A stretch of DNA of 64,000 bases from positions 113,122,074 through 113,186,073 of the forward strand of contig NC_081840.1 of assembly GCF_963259705.1 (NCBI RefSeq), read 5' to 3'. How positions within the stretch are numbered: position 1 is the stretch's first letter; each line of letters opens with the position of its first letter. The DNA comes from Myotis daubentonii. Lineage: Eukaryota > Chordata > Mammalia > Chiroptera > Vespertilionidae. Shown here piece after piece: positions 44,660-54,797 of this stretch. The notes beneath the pieces were generated by a model that saw only the letters and a program-made list of their open reading frames with translations, was not told the DNA's origin and searched no databases. The position numbers and the translations under genes are program-made.

Positions 44660-45215
44660 TCCTATATAATAATTAGTTAATATGCAAATTGACCATCACA
44701 TCCTCGCACAAGATGGCCGCCCCCATGTGGTCACAAGATGGCCACCACCATATGGTCACAAGATGGCTGCCACAAGATGGCTGGCAGGGGAGGGCAGTTG
44801 TGGGGGACCAGGCCTGCAGGGGAGGGCAGTTAGGGGCAACCAGGTCGGCAGGGGAGGGCAGTTGAGGGCTATTGGGCTGGCAGGGGAGGGCAGTTGGGGG
44901 CAATCAGGCTGGCAGGGGAGGGCAGTTGAGGACTATCGGGCTGTCAGGGGAGCAGTTAGGCATCAATCAGGCCAGCAGGGGAGTGGTTAGGGGGTGATCA
45001 GGCTGGCAGGCAGAAGTGATTAGGGGCAATCAGGCAGGCAGGCAGGTGAGCGGTTGGGAGCCAGCAGTCTCGGATTGTGAGTGGGATGTCTGACTGCCAG
45101 TTTAGTGGGATCGGGCCTAAACCAGCAGTCGGACATCCCCCGAGGGGTCCTAGATTGGAGAGGGCGCAGGCTGGACTGAGGAACAACACCCCCCCCCCTC
45201 CGCCAGTGCACAAAA
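44660..45215 (+). mobile_element. Helitron, plus-strand member of a head-to-head pair
   Basis: It starts TCCTATATAATAATTAGT after host A (44659). Inside is a roughly 34-bp tandem repeat (44790-45010) built on 'caggggagggcagtt'. It runs to the 3' hairpin-like gtgcacaaaattcgtgcat (about 45206-45224), where it meets the other unit and lacks its own CTAG. Confidence 0.8.
44790..45010 (+). repeat. About 34-bp minisatellite in a Helitron
   Basis: Seven to eight units of 'ggctggcaggggagggcagt' plus a variable GA/TG tail. The related Helitron at 57155-57486 (reverse) has two to three units. G-rich, so the plus strand may fold into G-quadruplexes. Confidence 0.8.
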
Positions 45216-45588
45216 TTCGTGCATGGGGGGTTGGGGGACAGTGTGTCCCTCACGTGTCCAGCACCCTCTCACAGTCTGGGAACCCCCCCAATCCATTGCC
45301 CCAAAGAGATAGGCCCTGCCCACCCGGCCGGGGCTCCGCGATGGATCACCCCCCATCCCCAGGCCCCTGCAGAGGGAGGCCTCGCCCACCTGCCGCAGCC
45401 TGCTGGTTTGTGGCCTGAGCCTCCCTCTTTGGAGCGACCATGGGGCAATGACTGGGCCCCCGGTCAATCGCATCACACCCGCCTTGGCTGGTCTGGCACC
45501 AGTGGGTGTCATAGCGTGGTCGTCCGGACAGTTGTCTACTGTTTGGCCATTCAGTCTATTTGCGTATTATGCTTTTATTATTATAGAT
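45206..45588 (-). mobile_element. Helitron, minus-strand member of a head-to-head pair
   Basis: On the minus strand its 5' end lies near 45588 (TATAATAATAAAAGCATA), and its 3' hairpin region at about 45206-45224 is shared with the plus-strand unit. Neither retains CTAG at the joint. GC-rich frames here (for example 127 codons at 45219-45602) are repeat read-throughs. Confidence 0.7.
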
Positions 45589-45799
45589 ATGGTTTCAGGT
45601 AGGTATTAGACATTTTAGGGAAATCACTTTGTAAGTTAAATATCTAACCACTATGCTGTACATCTAAAACTAATGATATTGAATTTATACTATAATTGAA
45701 AAATAAAATTAAAAACAGAATAAAAACCGCTCAATAGAAAATAAAATATTGCTCAGCTTGAGTTAACTGATCTCATCTTTGGGACTGGAAAAATAATAA

Positions 45800-45980
45800 T
45801 AGTAGTAATCTAAGAACTAACATTTATTGAGCACCTACTAGGTGCAAGGTGCATGAAGTATTTCATTTAACCTTCTCCAAAGACCTGTGAGGGGAAAACT
45901 ATTACTATGCCCATTTTATCGATGAAGAATCTGAGGCCACTGGTTCCAGAGCAGGTAAATATCAGGGTCATGGTTTTAAA
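45800..45980 (-). mobile_element. MIR SINE
   Basis: 'acatttattgagcacctact' and 'gatgaagaatctgaggccac' are reverse MIR. Confidence 0.75.
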
Positions 45981-47190
45981 GGCTATTCTCCATGGGCCTA
46001 AGCCAAAAGGCAGAGAATATGGTGATGGTTGAGTATGACAAAATAACAACCTTTGTTACCAAACAGCTTTGAAAATTAGAATAATCTATAATGCAAAAAT
46101 CCCTCCTGTTAAGAAACCAAACCTATAATTACTGAACAAGAACCTTTTGTACATGCAAACTGATTCTTCAAATGAAGAAAATTGTTATCTTAAAATGCCC
46201 TAAGGCCATGAAAAGGGATTCCACTTAACATGATACAGGCATCCATAAACAGCTGGATACTGAATTTCTATAAATCAAATACTAACTATATTTTCTGAAG
46301 GACTTCTCTAGGGTAAACATGCAGTATTTAATAAACTGGAAAATCATTTTGCAATCTGAATAGTCGTTCAATAATTGCATTTACAGCAGACTCTTGACAT
46401 TCCTGAGGCATACATTCAGAACCTTCTCGAATTCCCAGATTTACAAATACAAAAACGTTTAAAGAGGCTCCCAGCTTTCTCTCAAATCACATTTCCATGG
46501 AAGGTCCCATGAGTTTCCTATTCTCAGCCTTACACTACACACAACTTAACCATGCTTTCATATTTCACTACAGGCTTATCCCTCACTCGATCACCATTTT
46601 TCACAGAAACAAGATTTCTAATTAATTAATGAATATTATTGCAAATGCACAAATAAGTAGCACTAAAGCTATATGACCATTCTCCATACACATATCTTAC
46701 AAAGCACACTTTTCAGATTTATATTTCAGTAAAACTTTGTGCCACAGGCCCTCAAGGAAAGGAGTCACAAGCCTACAAGTTAATCCTAGGGACTAAACAC
46801 ATTTATTAAGTTTGCTTTAGCAGGGACATAGGCCATATCTATAGAATCCATTAAAATGCCACTGTTTTTATGAACCCAAGAGTTACAGAAGTCAATTGAG
46901 CATTTTGGCAATGAGTCCAGAAAATTTGATTATAGAAACATTAGCCACATGAAATCACAGGAATTTGCCTACTCATTCAAAATACCTATACTGTACTTGG
47001 TATGGTTGGGGTTCATGAAAATTAAAGGTGGATGATTTTATTGCCTTCAGTAATGGAACAAAGTCACAGTTGGCACAATGGGTACAGAACCCCGGCAGCT
47101 AAACCTTAAGGCACTGTGCTGGAACACTCAACCTCTGGCTGCGCCTGGACCCCTCAAGGTCCACTAACCATGACAGATGGGAAAGCATGA
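45981..47190. other. Unassigned sequence
   Basis: About 1.2 kb of AT-rich DNA without a recognised repeat or gene. Confidence 0.35.
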
Positions 47191-47346
47191 ATGACTGAGA
47201 GAGCCCTGGCGGGAGGGAGGATGCTGGGAGGGAGGGAGAAAGGTAGGGGAGGGAGGGAGGGGAGAGATGGAGGAAGAGAGCAAGAGAGGGTAGAGGAAGG
47301 AAAGGAGGGAGAGAGGGAGGGAGGGAGGGAGGGAGGGAGGGAGGAG
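47191..47346 (+). repeat. (GGGA)n purine tract
   Basis: Nearly pure A/G, including perfect GGGA units at about 47310-47345. It has many runs of three G in register and suits G-quadruplex or triplex folding. Confidence 0.95.
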
Positions 47347-47499
47347 AGAATGCAGAAAAGAAATAAAGGAGATAGAATGAAAAAGGAATTTGGCTGCTGT
47401 GAGGGGGGGGGAAGATATCATTTCAAAATATATAACTTATACATTTCAGAACATATTCTAAAATAGTAGTGTCAAATTTTCAACTTTATTTATAACCCT

Positions 47500-47870
47500 T
47501 CTTGTTCCAAAGATGTTTTGCAGCATTTTGCTGCCAGATTAATTTTCTTAAGTTCAGCTCTGATCCTGTCACTCCCTTGCTTACAAACCCCAATAGCTAT
47601 CACTGCCTATCAAATGAAGTCCAATTTCCTTAGCCTCCTGTTTGAGGCCCTCCATTTTCTGGCCCCATACTTCCTGCCCAACCATCTCCTGCCCTTCTTC
47701 CCTTTATACACCTCAGTTCCAGCCAAAGCACACTCTCTGTTGCTCCTAATACATTCTGTATTTTCCATCCTTGCACCTTTGCCTGTGCTGTTCCCTCTAC
47801 CTGGAATGCCTTTCTCGGCATCTGCATTTCTTTATACTACTCACCCTTCCTGCCTCTGCTGAGAGGATGC
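47500..47870 (+). mobile_element. L2 LINE 3' part
   Basis: Forward L2 order: 'ttaattttcttaagttcagc', 'gatcctgtcactcccttgct', 'atgaagtccaatttccttag', 'gcacctttgcctgtgctgtt', 'cctctacctggaatgccttt'. The open frame of 114 codons here is a shadow of L2. Confidence 0.8.
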
Positions 47871-47904
47871 AATGCATGCAGAGGCATCCATAGAGGAGCT
47901 TACA

Positions 47905-47965
47905 ACATTTATACACATGCTTTAGATACATCATCTCACTGGATCCTCACAAAGGGAGGAAGTGA
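47905..47965 (-). mobile_element. MIR SINE fragment
   Basis: 'cacatgctttagatacatca' and 'ctcactggatcctcacaaag' fit a short reverse MIR. Confidence 0.45.
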
Positions 47966-49551
47966 TTTCATAATGTGGTCCAAGGAAGCTGGGGCTGGTT
48001 CTCCTGGGGTTGTGTTCTCCATCCACTGTCTTTCCTGCTACCCTAAGGCTATCTCTCACACAGAATAAAAAGTGGCTGCATGAATCAATGCCAGATACTA
48101 TAACAATGTTTTTTTTTAAAAAAAAAAGATGATAAAATGCACCTTTCAATTCGCTTGTCTAGTCTGGAGGCAGTTTCATTTGGCAGCCCCTATGCAGCCC
48201 TCGCCAGACACCATGGGGCAGGACCATACTGATTCAGAAGGCAGAGGCCCAGAGGTCCAGGGAGCCAACTGGGAGTGGATACCCCAGACGCCCCTCCACG
48301 ATCCCCACCCAGAGATGCTATAATACACAGAAGGAGACCCATGACCACTGTAAATCTCAGTGAGTCGTTTCACGCCTTTGCATCCTAAGAACATTGACAA
48401 AGGAGTTTTTGACGGTGCAACTTATCACCAAGGATAGGAGAGCAGGTTGGGAAAGGCATTTATACAACCTCCAAAGCTGGCTCAGACAAACATGGCAACC
48501 GGGTGCAGGACAAAGATCCCGACTGACTGATGGGGTCTATGAAGCACATGAAGCCGCCAATATCCACGTGCTCACTGGACAAGGACCAGAGTATTAAATG
48601 ATGAGCAGTTATGTAACCTTGAGTACAAATGAAATTTGGGTTGGATGCAACTGGTATCTTCCCTTTCTAATGGCATCAAGAGGTTACATGTATAGACTGG
48701 AAGGTAAGAGGCCTCCCTGCCACTTTCTCCCTTTCCTAAGTGACAGGCAGGCCGGATGACCATGCAGAGACCTCTCATCATAGTTCCTGCGTGGCTTCCC
48801 CCAAACCAAAAGCCCCACTTCCCTGTTTAAATCTATGTTTAATGGGCTATTCAATTTAAATCATGAACAGTCACTGGAGCATGACTTTCTATGAGAGCTG
48901 TTTCCAGGGACTAATCCAAACTTCCAATTACTCTCCCTGGACAAAACTCAATGCAGCCCAATCAATTATGGATCATGGTAAAATTCTAAAGCAAAAATTA
49001 ATTCAATAACCATGTGAAATCTATGGGTGCCCTGCCAGTCTCTTGCCCTATTCTGCTGTTGATTCTGGCCTCACTAAACTCATGACAAGGCTTGCCTGTT
49101 TAGAGTTTCTGAGACCTGCAATGCCTGGCTCTCTTCCCTGATAGCCTGCCATATTCTGGTCTCTCCCAATGGCTGGACACCCCTCCCCAGTCAGTGACTA
49201 CCCTCCATAAAGAAATACCATTTGCATACAAATTAAGAGAAAAGTATTAACCAAATACAATGTAGAACTTTATTTTACTAAATTGTTCTTGTTAGCAATT
49301 ACTAAATAACAATCTTAAGTGGTAAATTCTGTTGACCAGCTCCAAAACTTAATCACTTACATTTACAAAACCTCCATCTGCTTTTAGCAGTCTTCAGTTC
49401 AAAGCTAGAAATTCAGATGGAGCCTTTCCCTATTTCACTTCTGAATCATTTAAATATATCCAAACAGATGTTTGCCAACAAAGTTATATGTTGGTCTCCT
49501 CACAGAGAGTGTTGGTGGGTATTATTGGTGCTGGTTGTGATGGTGATGGAG

Positions 49552-49553
<2 letters not shown>
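47966..49553. other. Unassigned sequence
   Basis: About 1.6 kb. No gene or repeat recognised. Confidence 0.35.
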
Positions 49554-49600
<47 letters not shown>

Positions 49601-49607
49601 TGCGCGC
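49554..49607 (+). repeat. (GT)n(CG)n alternating purine-pyrimidine tract
   Basis: 54 bases alternate purine and pyrimidine without a break: about 18 GT units, then CGCGCGCGCATGCGCGC. CG-rich alternation is the most favourable Z-DNA sequence class. Confidence 0.97.
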
Positions 49608-49624
49608 TCGTGCGTATGTGTCAT

Positions 49625-50224
49625 TGGGCAACCCAAAAAGAGAGAATGATAAACTACAGATGAAAAACTAAGCACTACCGACAGAAGGGTTAGCTGAACA
49701 GGAATCTGATACAATGCAGTAGTGATGACCACCTTGGCTTTGCTCCAGGGAGCTATAGAACGTGTGCCATCTCAGTCCCAGCACAAAACAGGTGGAGAGG
49801 TGTGCTTCCTTTAGTGGGCTGCCCAAAGATCCGTGGGCATCATCAGAGGGTGAGAATGGAGCAGTGACAGCCACAGAACAGGAAAGAGAGGGAAAAGCAA
49901 ATATCCAGAAATTTCTCCTATGTGGAGAGGAATGGTTATGAACAAAAGCCTTTTACCTCAGGGTAATATATATAATTAGTAATCTTAAAGAAAAATATAT
50001 CCCAATGTAAACTGAGGTACTAAGTATTAACTAGCTGTTAGTGAAGCCTAGGGAAGAGGTGTCATAATGATGTGTAAAGTTAGGATATAATGACAGCTGG
50101 GTTTGGAAGCAGGATGATTGGAGACAAATTACTGCTGCTGCCTCAATTTTGTTTTGCTGCGGTAGATATTGCATCAGATGCAGAAGGAAATACCATTCCA
50201 AAATAGAATAAACCTATTTAATAC
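49625..50224. other. Unassigned sequence
   Basis: No recognised feature. Confidence 0.35.
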
Positions 50225-50400
50225 ATAGATATCAGACAATCCAATTTTTATTTTTTATTTTTTTTGAGAGCTTCTAATTTATTTATTTATTTTTAAAAAT
50301 ATATTTCATTGATTTTTTTATTGTTTTATTGCTTAAAGTATTACAAAGAGTATTACATATGTCTCTCTCTTTTTTTTATCCTTGATTTAGTTCCTACATC
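50225..50400 (-). mobile_element. Possible minus-strand retroelement 3' end
   Basis: T-rich text ('aaaaatatatttcattgatt', then 'gtattacaaagagtattaca') reads on the minus strand as an A-rich tail region resembling bat SINE/LINE 3' ends. The family is not certain. Confidence 0.4.
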
Positions 50401-50442
50401 TCTAGATATACTGCAACCCTAAAAAGAATCCTTAATTCAAGG

Positions 50443-50640
50443 CAGGGGTGGGGAACCTATTTTCTGTCAAGGGCCATTTGGATATTTATAACATTATTAA
50501 TGGTTCATACAAAATTATCAACTTAAAAATCAGCCTGCTATATTTGGTCAGACATTTAATTAACTCATTACCTCGGCAGGGCCGGACCAAATGCTTTCTT
50601 GGGCCTTGTATGGCCCTCGGGCCAGACGTCCTCACCCCTG
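50443..50640. mobile_element. Non-autonomous hAT transposon
   Basis: The ends caggggtggggaac and gtcctcacccctg are inverted repeats with 198 bp between outer edges. Internally 'tgtcaagggccatttggata' and 'ttgtatggccctcgggccag'. The flanking 8-mers (attcaagg, atctaaag) match only in part. Confidence 0.8.
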
Positions 50641-50649
50641 ATCTAAAGG

Positions 50650-51473
50650 ATCACTCTTGGCGCCATTTCAGTCATCCTAATGTGTTCTCTTACAAATGAC
50701 AGTCAGATATTGTTTGGCTTTAACTTACATTTTAAATGGAACAAATTTTAGATATAATGTATAATGACATGTGCTCCTCATATTTATTGGCATAATTTCC
50801 CCATATTTTAAAAGCAGACATTTTATACAAACATTTGTAGCAGGCCTAATGCAATGCTTGGCAAACTTGGTGAATTACTTAAGAGTCTCATCTCTGTTCA
50901 ATAAGAATAGGAGCTCATCCCAAATTTCAAGCAACTAAAAGGGTTAACTGACACCTCTGTCATCAGAAGGATAAACAAATAGCATGCTCCAATGCACAGG
51001 GAACCCACTGAAGGAAACTGAAATATTCAGCAGGCCAGTGAAACCAGAACCTAGTGAAAAAATGACTACTTTCAACTATCTGAAGGGGAACCTGGACATA
51101 ACATTCAATTGGCTCCAAGGGGTAACCAGCCACTAAATAACCCTAGTAGAGGAACCAGAAGTGGCATTATAAGAATGTGGGGGGTGGGGGGACAGAGTTT
51201 AGGCAGGATGAGGAGGCAGGGAAAGCAGCCTAGAGGGGTAAAGGAAGGCTGCTGATGCATGCTCTCTCCCTTTTTTCCATCCACAGACACACAACATAGT
51301 TTTCCTTTAATCCTTTGCAAACAAGTCCCATTGATCCACAGAATGTTCTCAATGGGATGTCTAAGAAATAGAGACTAAAGGCACAGTTGCTGTTTAATAG
51401 TTTGGGGGGAGGGACTGTACAGTTGGGAAAGAATTTCTTTGATGTATATGTAAGGGATGGGCTGAATTTACAA
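50650..51473. other. Unassigned sequence
   Basis: No recognised feature. Confidence 0.35.
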
Positions 51474-51677
51474 TCTATAATAATAAAAGCATAATATGCT
51501 AATTAGACTGGACATCCTTCTGGATGACCTTTCGGATGAAGCTGGGACTGCGAGGGAAAGCATGGGTCCTGGGTGCCGGAGGGAAACCCAGGTCCCAGAT
51601 GCCAGAGGGAAGCCAGTGCTGACAGCCGGGGGAAGGAAGGCCTACTTTTGCACAAATTTTGTGCATTGGGCCTCTAG
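51474..51677 (+). mobile_element. Helitron, first unit of a tandem dimer
   Basis: It begins TCTATAATAATAAAAGCA after host A and ends tgcattgggCCTCTAG. The 3' hairpin is gcacaaattttgtgc, a perfect palindrome apart from its centre. 204 bp. The next unit follows with no spacer. Confidence 0.92.
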
Positions 51678-51913
51678 TCCTATATAATAAAAGCATAATA
51701 TGCAAATTGACAGGTCGGTGGGGGGCGGGGCTGGCGAGCAGGCAGCGCCATCCCCTGATAGGTCCACTGGTCGCCTCCTGCAGAGGGCAGGGAGCAGGCC
51801 TAAGCCATCAGTTGGATATCCCCTGGGGGCTCCTGAATGCGAGAGGGCACAGGCCGAAGTGAGGGACCCCCCCCCCGCCCCAGTGAATGAATTTTTGTGC
51901 ACCAGGCCTCTAG
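51678..51913 (+). mobile_element. Helitron, second unit of a tandem dimer
   Basis: It begins TCCTATATAATAAAAGCA directly after the first unit's CTAG and ends tgcaccaggCCTCTAG before host T. 236 bp. Confidence 0.92.
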
Positions 51914-53154
51914 TTTAAATATAAATTGCATATGTGTTGATTACTTTCTAGCTCTAAACCCTCTAACTCTAAAAACTTGTTGGTGTTGGTCCAATACTAA
52001 TTTCTGGATGTCTATGCAAGGTGCAACACAATGTCCCGACCACTCCCACAGTCACATCCCCACAATGAGAGACCACTCTGCTCAGAGGGTGACAGAACTG
52101 TGCTGCAGGGACTAAGACAGAGTCCCCAGACTGCCTGGAAAAGTCTTAACAGTCTTGATGTAAAACGCATCCGTTTGTTTCGAAAGGAAACAAAATCGGT
52201 CACGGTTTGGTTAGGTTTGGTTACACAGAGGGAGAAATTCTTCTGTAGCCCCTAAGGCAAAGGACTGTTCTCAGCTCATCAGGCTGTGATCCTGTAACTT
52301 CCCATTTAATCTGAGTCGTCTATTTTATTCTGTGACCTCGGTCAGACCACTCAAGTCTTAGTCCCTGCATCTGTGGAACAGGAGCACTGCAGGACATTTG
52401 ACCTTGCCCATCCTGGCCAGGCATAGGAGGACTGAGGCAATCTTTGCAGAAAGCTGAGCTTCTTGAAAAAAAAAAAAAAGAAAGAAAAGAAAGAAAGAAA
52501 GCTGAGCTTCTTGGAAGAGAGAAACTACAGAATTGAGTCTCATTATTTCATATTTTGTAATGGGTTTAAGATCTATGCTTAGTTTTAAATATTTTAAATT
52601 ATTCATATTTAGACTAATCTGCTTATTAGATGTTGAAATATATCCTAAGGGTTTTCTTTACTAATGACCTAGAATAACCCTGGTTCAAGTGTCAAGAAAG
52701 AAATTGCTTTTACACTAATCACTTACACCTCCTGGAATACCCTAGAGCAGGGGCAATTTTTCCTCCAAAAAAATCTTTACTTTTCCAAATCCTAAATTTC
52801 CCAGTGAAAAGACAGAGCGAGATGTGTAATAACAATGGCTCCATCCTCCATTCTGCTTACTCTTCAGAGAGAGAGAAACACAAAGTACATGAGAATATGC
52901 ATACTTCACATACATAATCCCAGCAGGGAGCAGGAGACTAGACTAGGCCCGAGGATTATGGAAATCAGGGGGATGCAACAGAATCATTAGCAACCCCCTT
53001 AACTTCTCCCTGAGGTCACCTCCTGACACCACAGAACCTCAGCCTCTCTCCAAGCCCCTGTGTCAATGCACACTGACCAACCTGCATTATACCAGCGTAA
53101 CACGACTAGAAGAATGAGTGATACTTATGTGTTATATTCCAATTCCAATAATCC
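51914..53154. other. Mostly unassigned; possible MIR scrap at 52325-52400
   Basis: 'gacctcggtcagaccactca' followed by 'agtctt...ctgcatctgtgg' may be a forward MIR core. The rest is unassigned, except for the tail-only insertion at 52448-52513. Confidence 0.35.
52448..52513 (+). mobile_element. Tail-only retro-insertion with an 18-bp duplication
   Basis: The 18-mer agaaagctgagcttcttg is at 52448-52465 and 52496-52513. Between them is only A14 followed by a GAAA-type run (30 nt). A perfect long duplication around an A-rich tail is the signature of L1-driven target-primed reverse transcription that copied only a tail. Confidence 0.85.
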
Positions 53155-53162
53155 CTCTAAGG

Positions 53163-53474
53163 CAGTGGTCCTCAACCTTCCTAATGCCGTGACCCTTTAA
53201 TACAGTTCCTCATGTTGTGGTGACCTCCAACCATAAAATTATTTTTGTTGCTACTTCATAACTGTAATTTTGCTACTGCTATGAATCGTAATGTAAATAT
53301 CTGATATGCAGGATGTATTTTCATTGTTACAAATTGAACAAAATTAAAGCATAGTGATTAATCACAAAAACAATATGTATTTATATATGTGTTTTCCGAT
53401 GGTCTTAGGCGACCCCTGTGAAAGGGTCGTTCGACCCCCCAATGGGGTCGCGACCCACAGGTTGAGAACCGCTG
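53163..53474 (-). mobile_element. SPIN-like hAT transposon, second copy
   Basis: The reverse of the copy at 30493-30801: 'ttcctaatgccgtgaccctt', 'ggggtcgcgacccacaggtt', with ends cagtggtcctcaacctt and aggttgagaaccgctg. 8-bp flanks ctctaagg (53155-53162) and ctctaatg (53475-53482) differ at one base. 312 bp. Confidence 0.94.
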
Positions 53475-53639
53475 CTCTAATGTGTTACGAAGCCTTGTGA
53501 GTCTCCTGATGAAATGACAGCTGACAAGCCAGGAGGGCTGCCTGACTTGTCATTCACCAGTTTCTGTCGCGGACATTGGTCACTTTGGGCCATCCAGGAT
53601 CCACTCTCACCTCTTTTGATTCAGGATCTGGATTTCCTT

Positions 53640-54005
53640 TCTGAGAATTAATTCTCCCCCTCTGCAAGTATCTTGGTGGGAATATCAAGCAGGACCCCCA
53701 ACCTGCCTCCCTCAGCCAAGGGGCAGGCATGTGACACAGGCCAAACCAATCGAACTCTTATTTCCAGGGCTTTGAATCTTGGATGTAGAACCCCATTGGA
53801 AATTATCCCCTACAGCAGTAGCATGCAAGTCAGACCATCAGTTCTATCCACCTGGACCCTCAAAGCTTCCTCAGTTGCTGTCCTTCACCATGCCTGGTTC
53901 TACACACTTCCTGCTGATTCTCTGAGCTACTGGATATCCTCCCAATAAAATCCTTTTATGTTTGACTTAGCCAAAATCGGTGTCTACTGATTGCAAACAA
54001 ACAAA
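53640..54005 (+). mobile_element. Ancient ERV-type LTR fragment
   Basis: 'ctgattctctgagctactgg', 'caataaaatccttttatg' (polyA signal AATAAA) and 'agccaaaatcggtgtctact' are typical of a mammalian LTR 3' end, followed by an aaacaaacaaac run. The family was not assigned. Confidence 0.45.
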
Positions 54006-54189
54006 CAAAAGAAATGCTAGCTATTATGAATGTTCAGCTTGCTTCCTCAGATTCTAAACCTATCTGACAATTTCTAGGCCCAACAAAGCCCTATGATCCT
54101 TAATGATTCTAAAAAATGACATGATGCATATGAGTCCATTTTCCCTAAAATTCTCTGGTTCCTCTATGGTTACTAAGAAAGAGGATCTA

Positions 54190-54797
54190 TCCTATCTAAT
54201 AAAAGAGAAACATGGTAATTGGCGTACGACCGCTACCCTTCCCATTGGCTAATCAGGGCAATATGCAAATTAACTGTCAGCCAAGATGGTGGCCGGCAGC
54301 CAGGCAGCTTGAAACTAACATGAGGCTTGCTTGCTTCAGTGACGGAGGACTCCAACGTTCCCCACCTGCCGCTGCAGGCCTCTGAGCTGCAAGCAACTAT
54401 GTAACAAACATAGAAGCTAAACAAAACCCCAAAAACCTGCCGGGCTTCAGCCAGCAGGATAGCAACATTGTAAGCAAAGGCCAGAAACCTACTTTCAGCA
54501 GCGGAGGCCTAAGAGGTGGAGCCAAGCCTCAAAGCTAAAGCTGGCCCAGAATAAAAAAAAGGAAAAAAGAGGTTGGGAGCTTCAGTCACCCCCAGCCTGA
54601 AAACAGCTCCCAGCTCCTCACCCAGACTGGCCAGGCACCCCAGTGGGGACCCCCACCCTGAAGGGTGTGTGACCAGCTGCAAACAGCCATCATCCCCTCA
54701 CCCAGGCTGGCCAGGCACCCCAGTGGGGACCCCCACCCTGATCCAGGACACCCTTCAGGGCAAACCAGCCGGCACCCACCCATGCACCAGGCCTCTA
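54190..54797 (+). mobile_element. Helitron, array B unit 1
   Basis: It begins TCCTATCTAATAAAAGAG after host A and ends ccatgcaccaggCCTCTA with no final G. It is the same subfamily as 18960-19707 ('ggctggccaggcaccccagt', 'gggacccccaccctga'), with two copies of the 86-bp repeat in place of three. Confidence 0.92.

Larger units (their letters stand above)
44099..45705 (+). mobile_element. Old L1, forward 3' segment, hosting a hAT and Helitrons
   Basis: 3' text: 'gaacatgaatggacctagag', 'gaaagacaaatactatataa', then 'gtgaagttcagcatagg'. It is interrupted by a hAT (44403-44637) and by Helitron sequence (44660-45588). It resumes 'tatggtttcaggtaggtatt' and ends 'attgaaaaataaaattaaaa' near 45705. Confidence 0.82.

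Noticed and set aside
45219..45602. 127-codon Pro-rich plus-strand frame and a 120-codon minus-strand frame opposite
   Set aside because: Both lie in the GC-rich body of Helitron sequence, and opposite-strand open frames are expected there.
47518..47862. 114-codon plus-strand open frame
   Set aside because: It coincides with an L2 LINE 3' region read in a non-coding frame.
50457..50640. Short open frame ending in the hAT at 50443-50640
   Set aside because: It runs through a non-autonomous transposon with no transposase domain.
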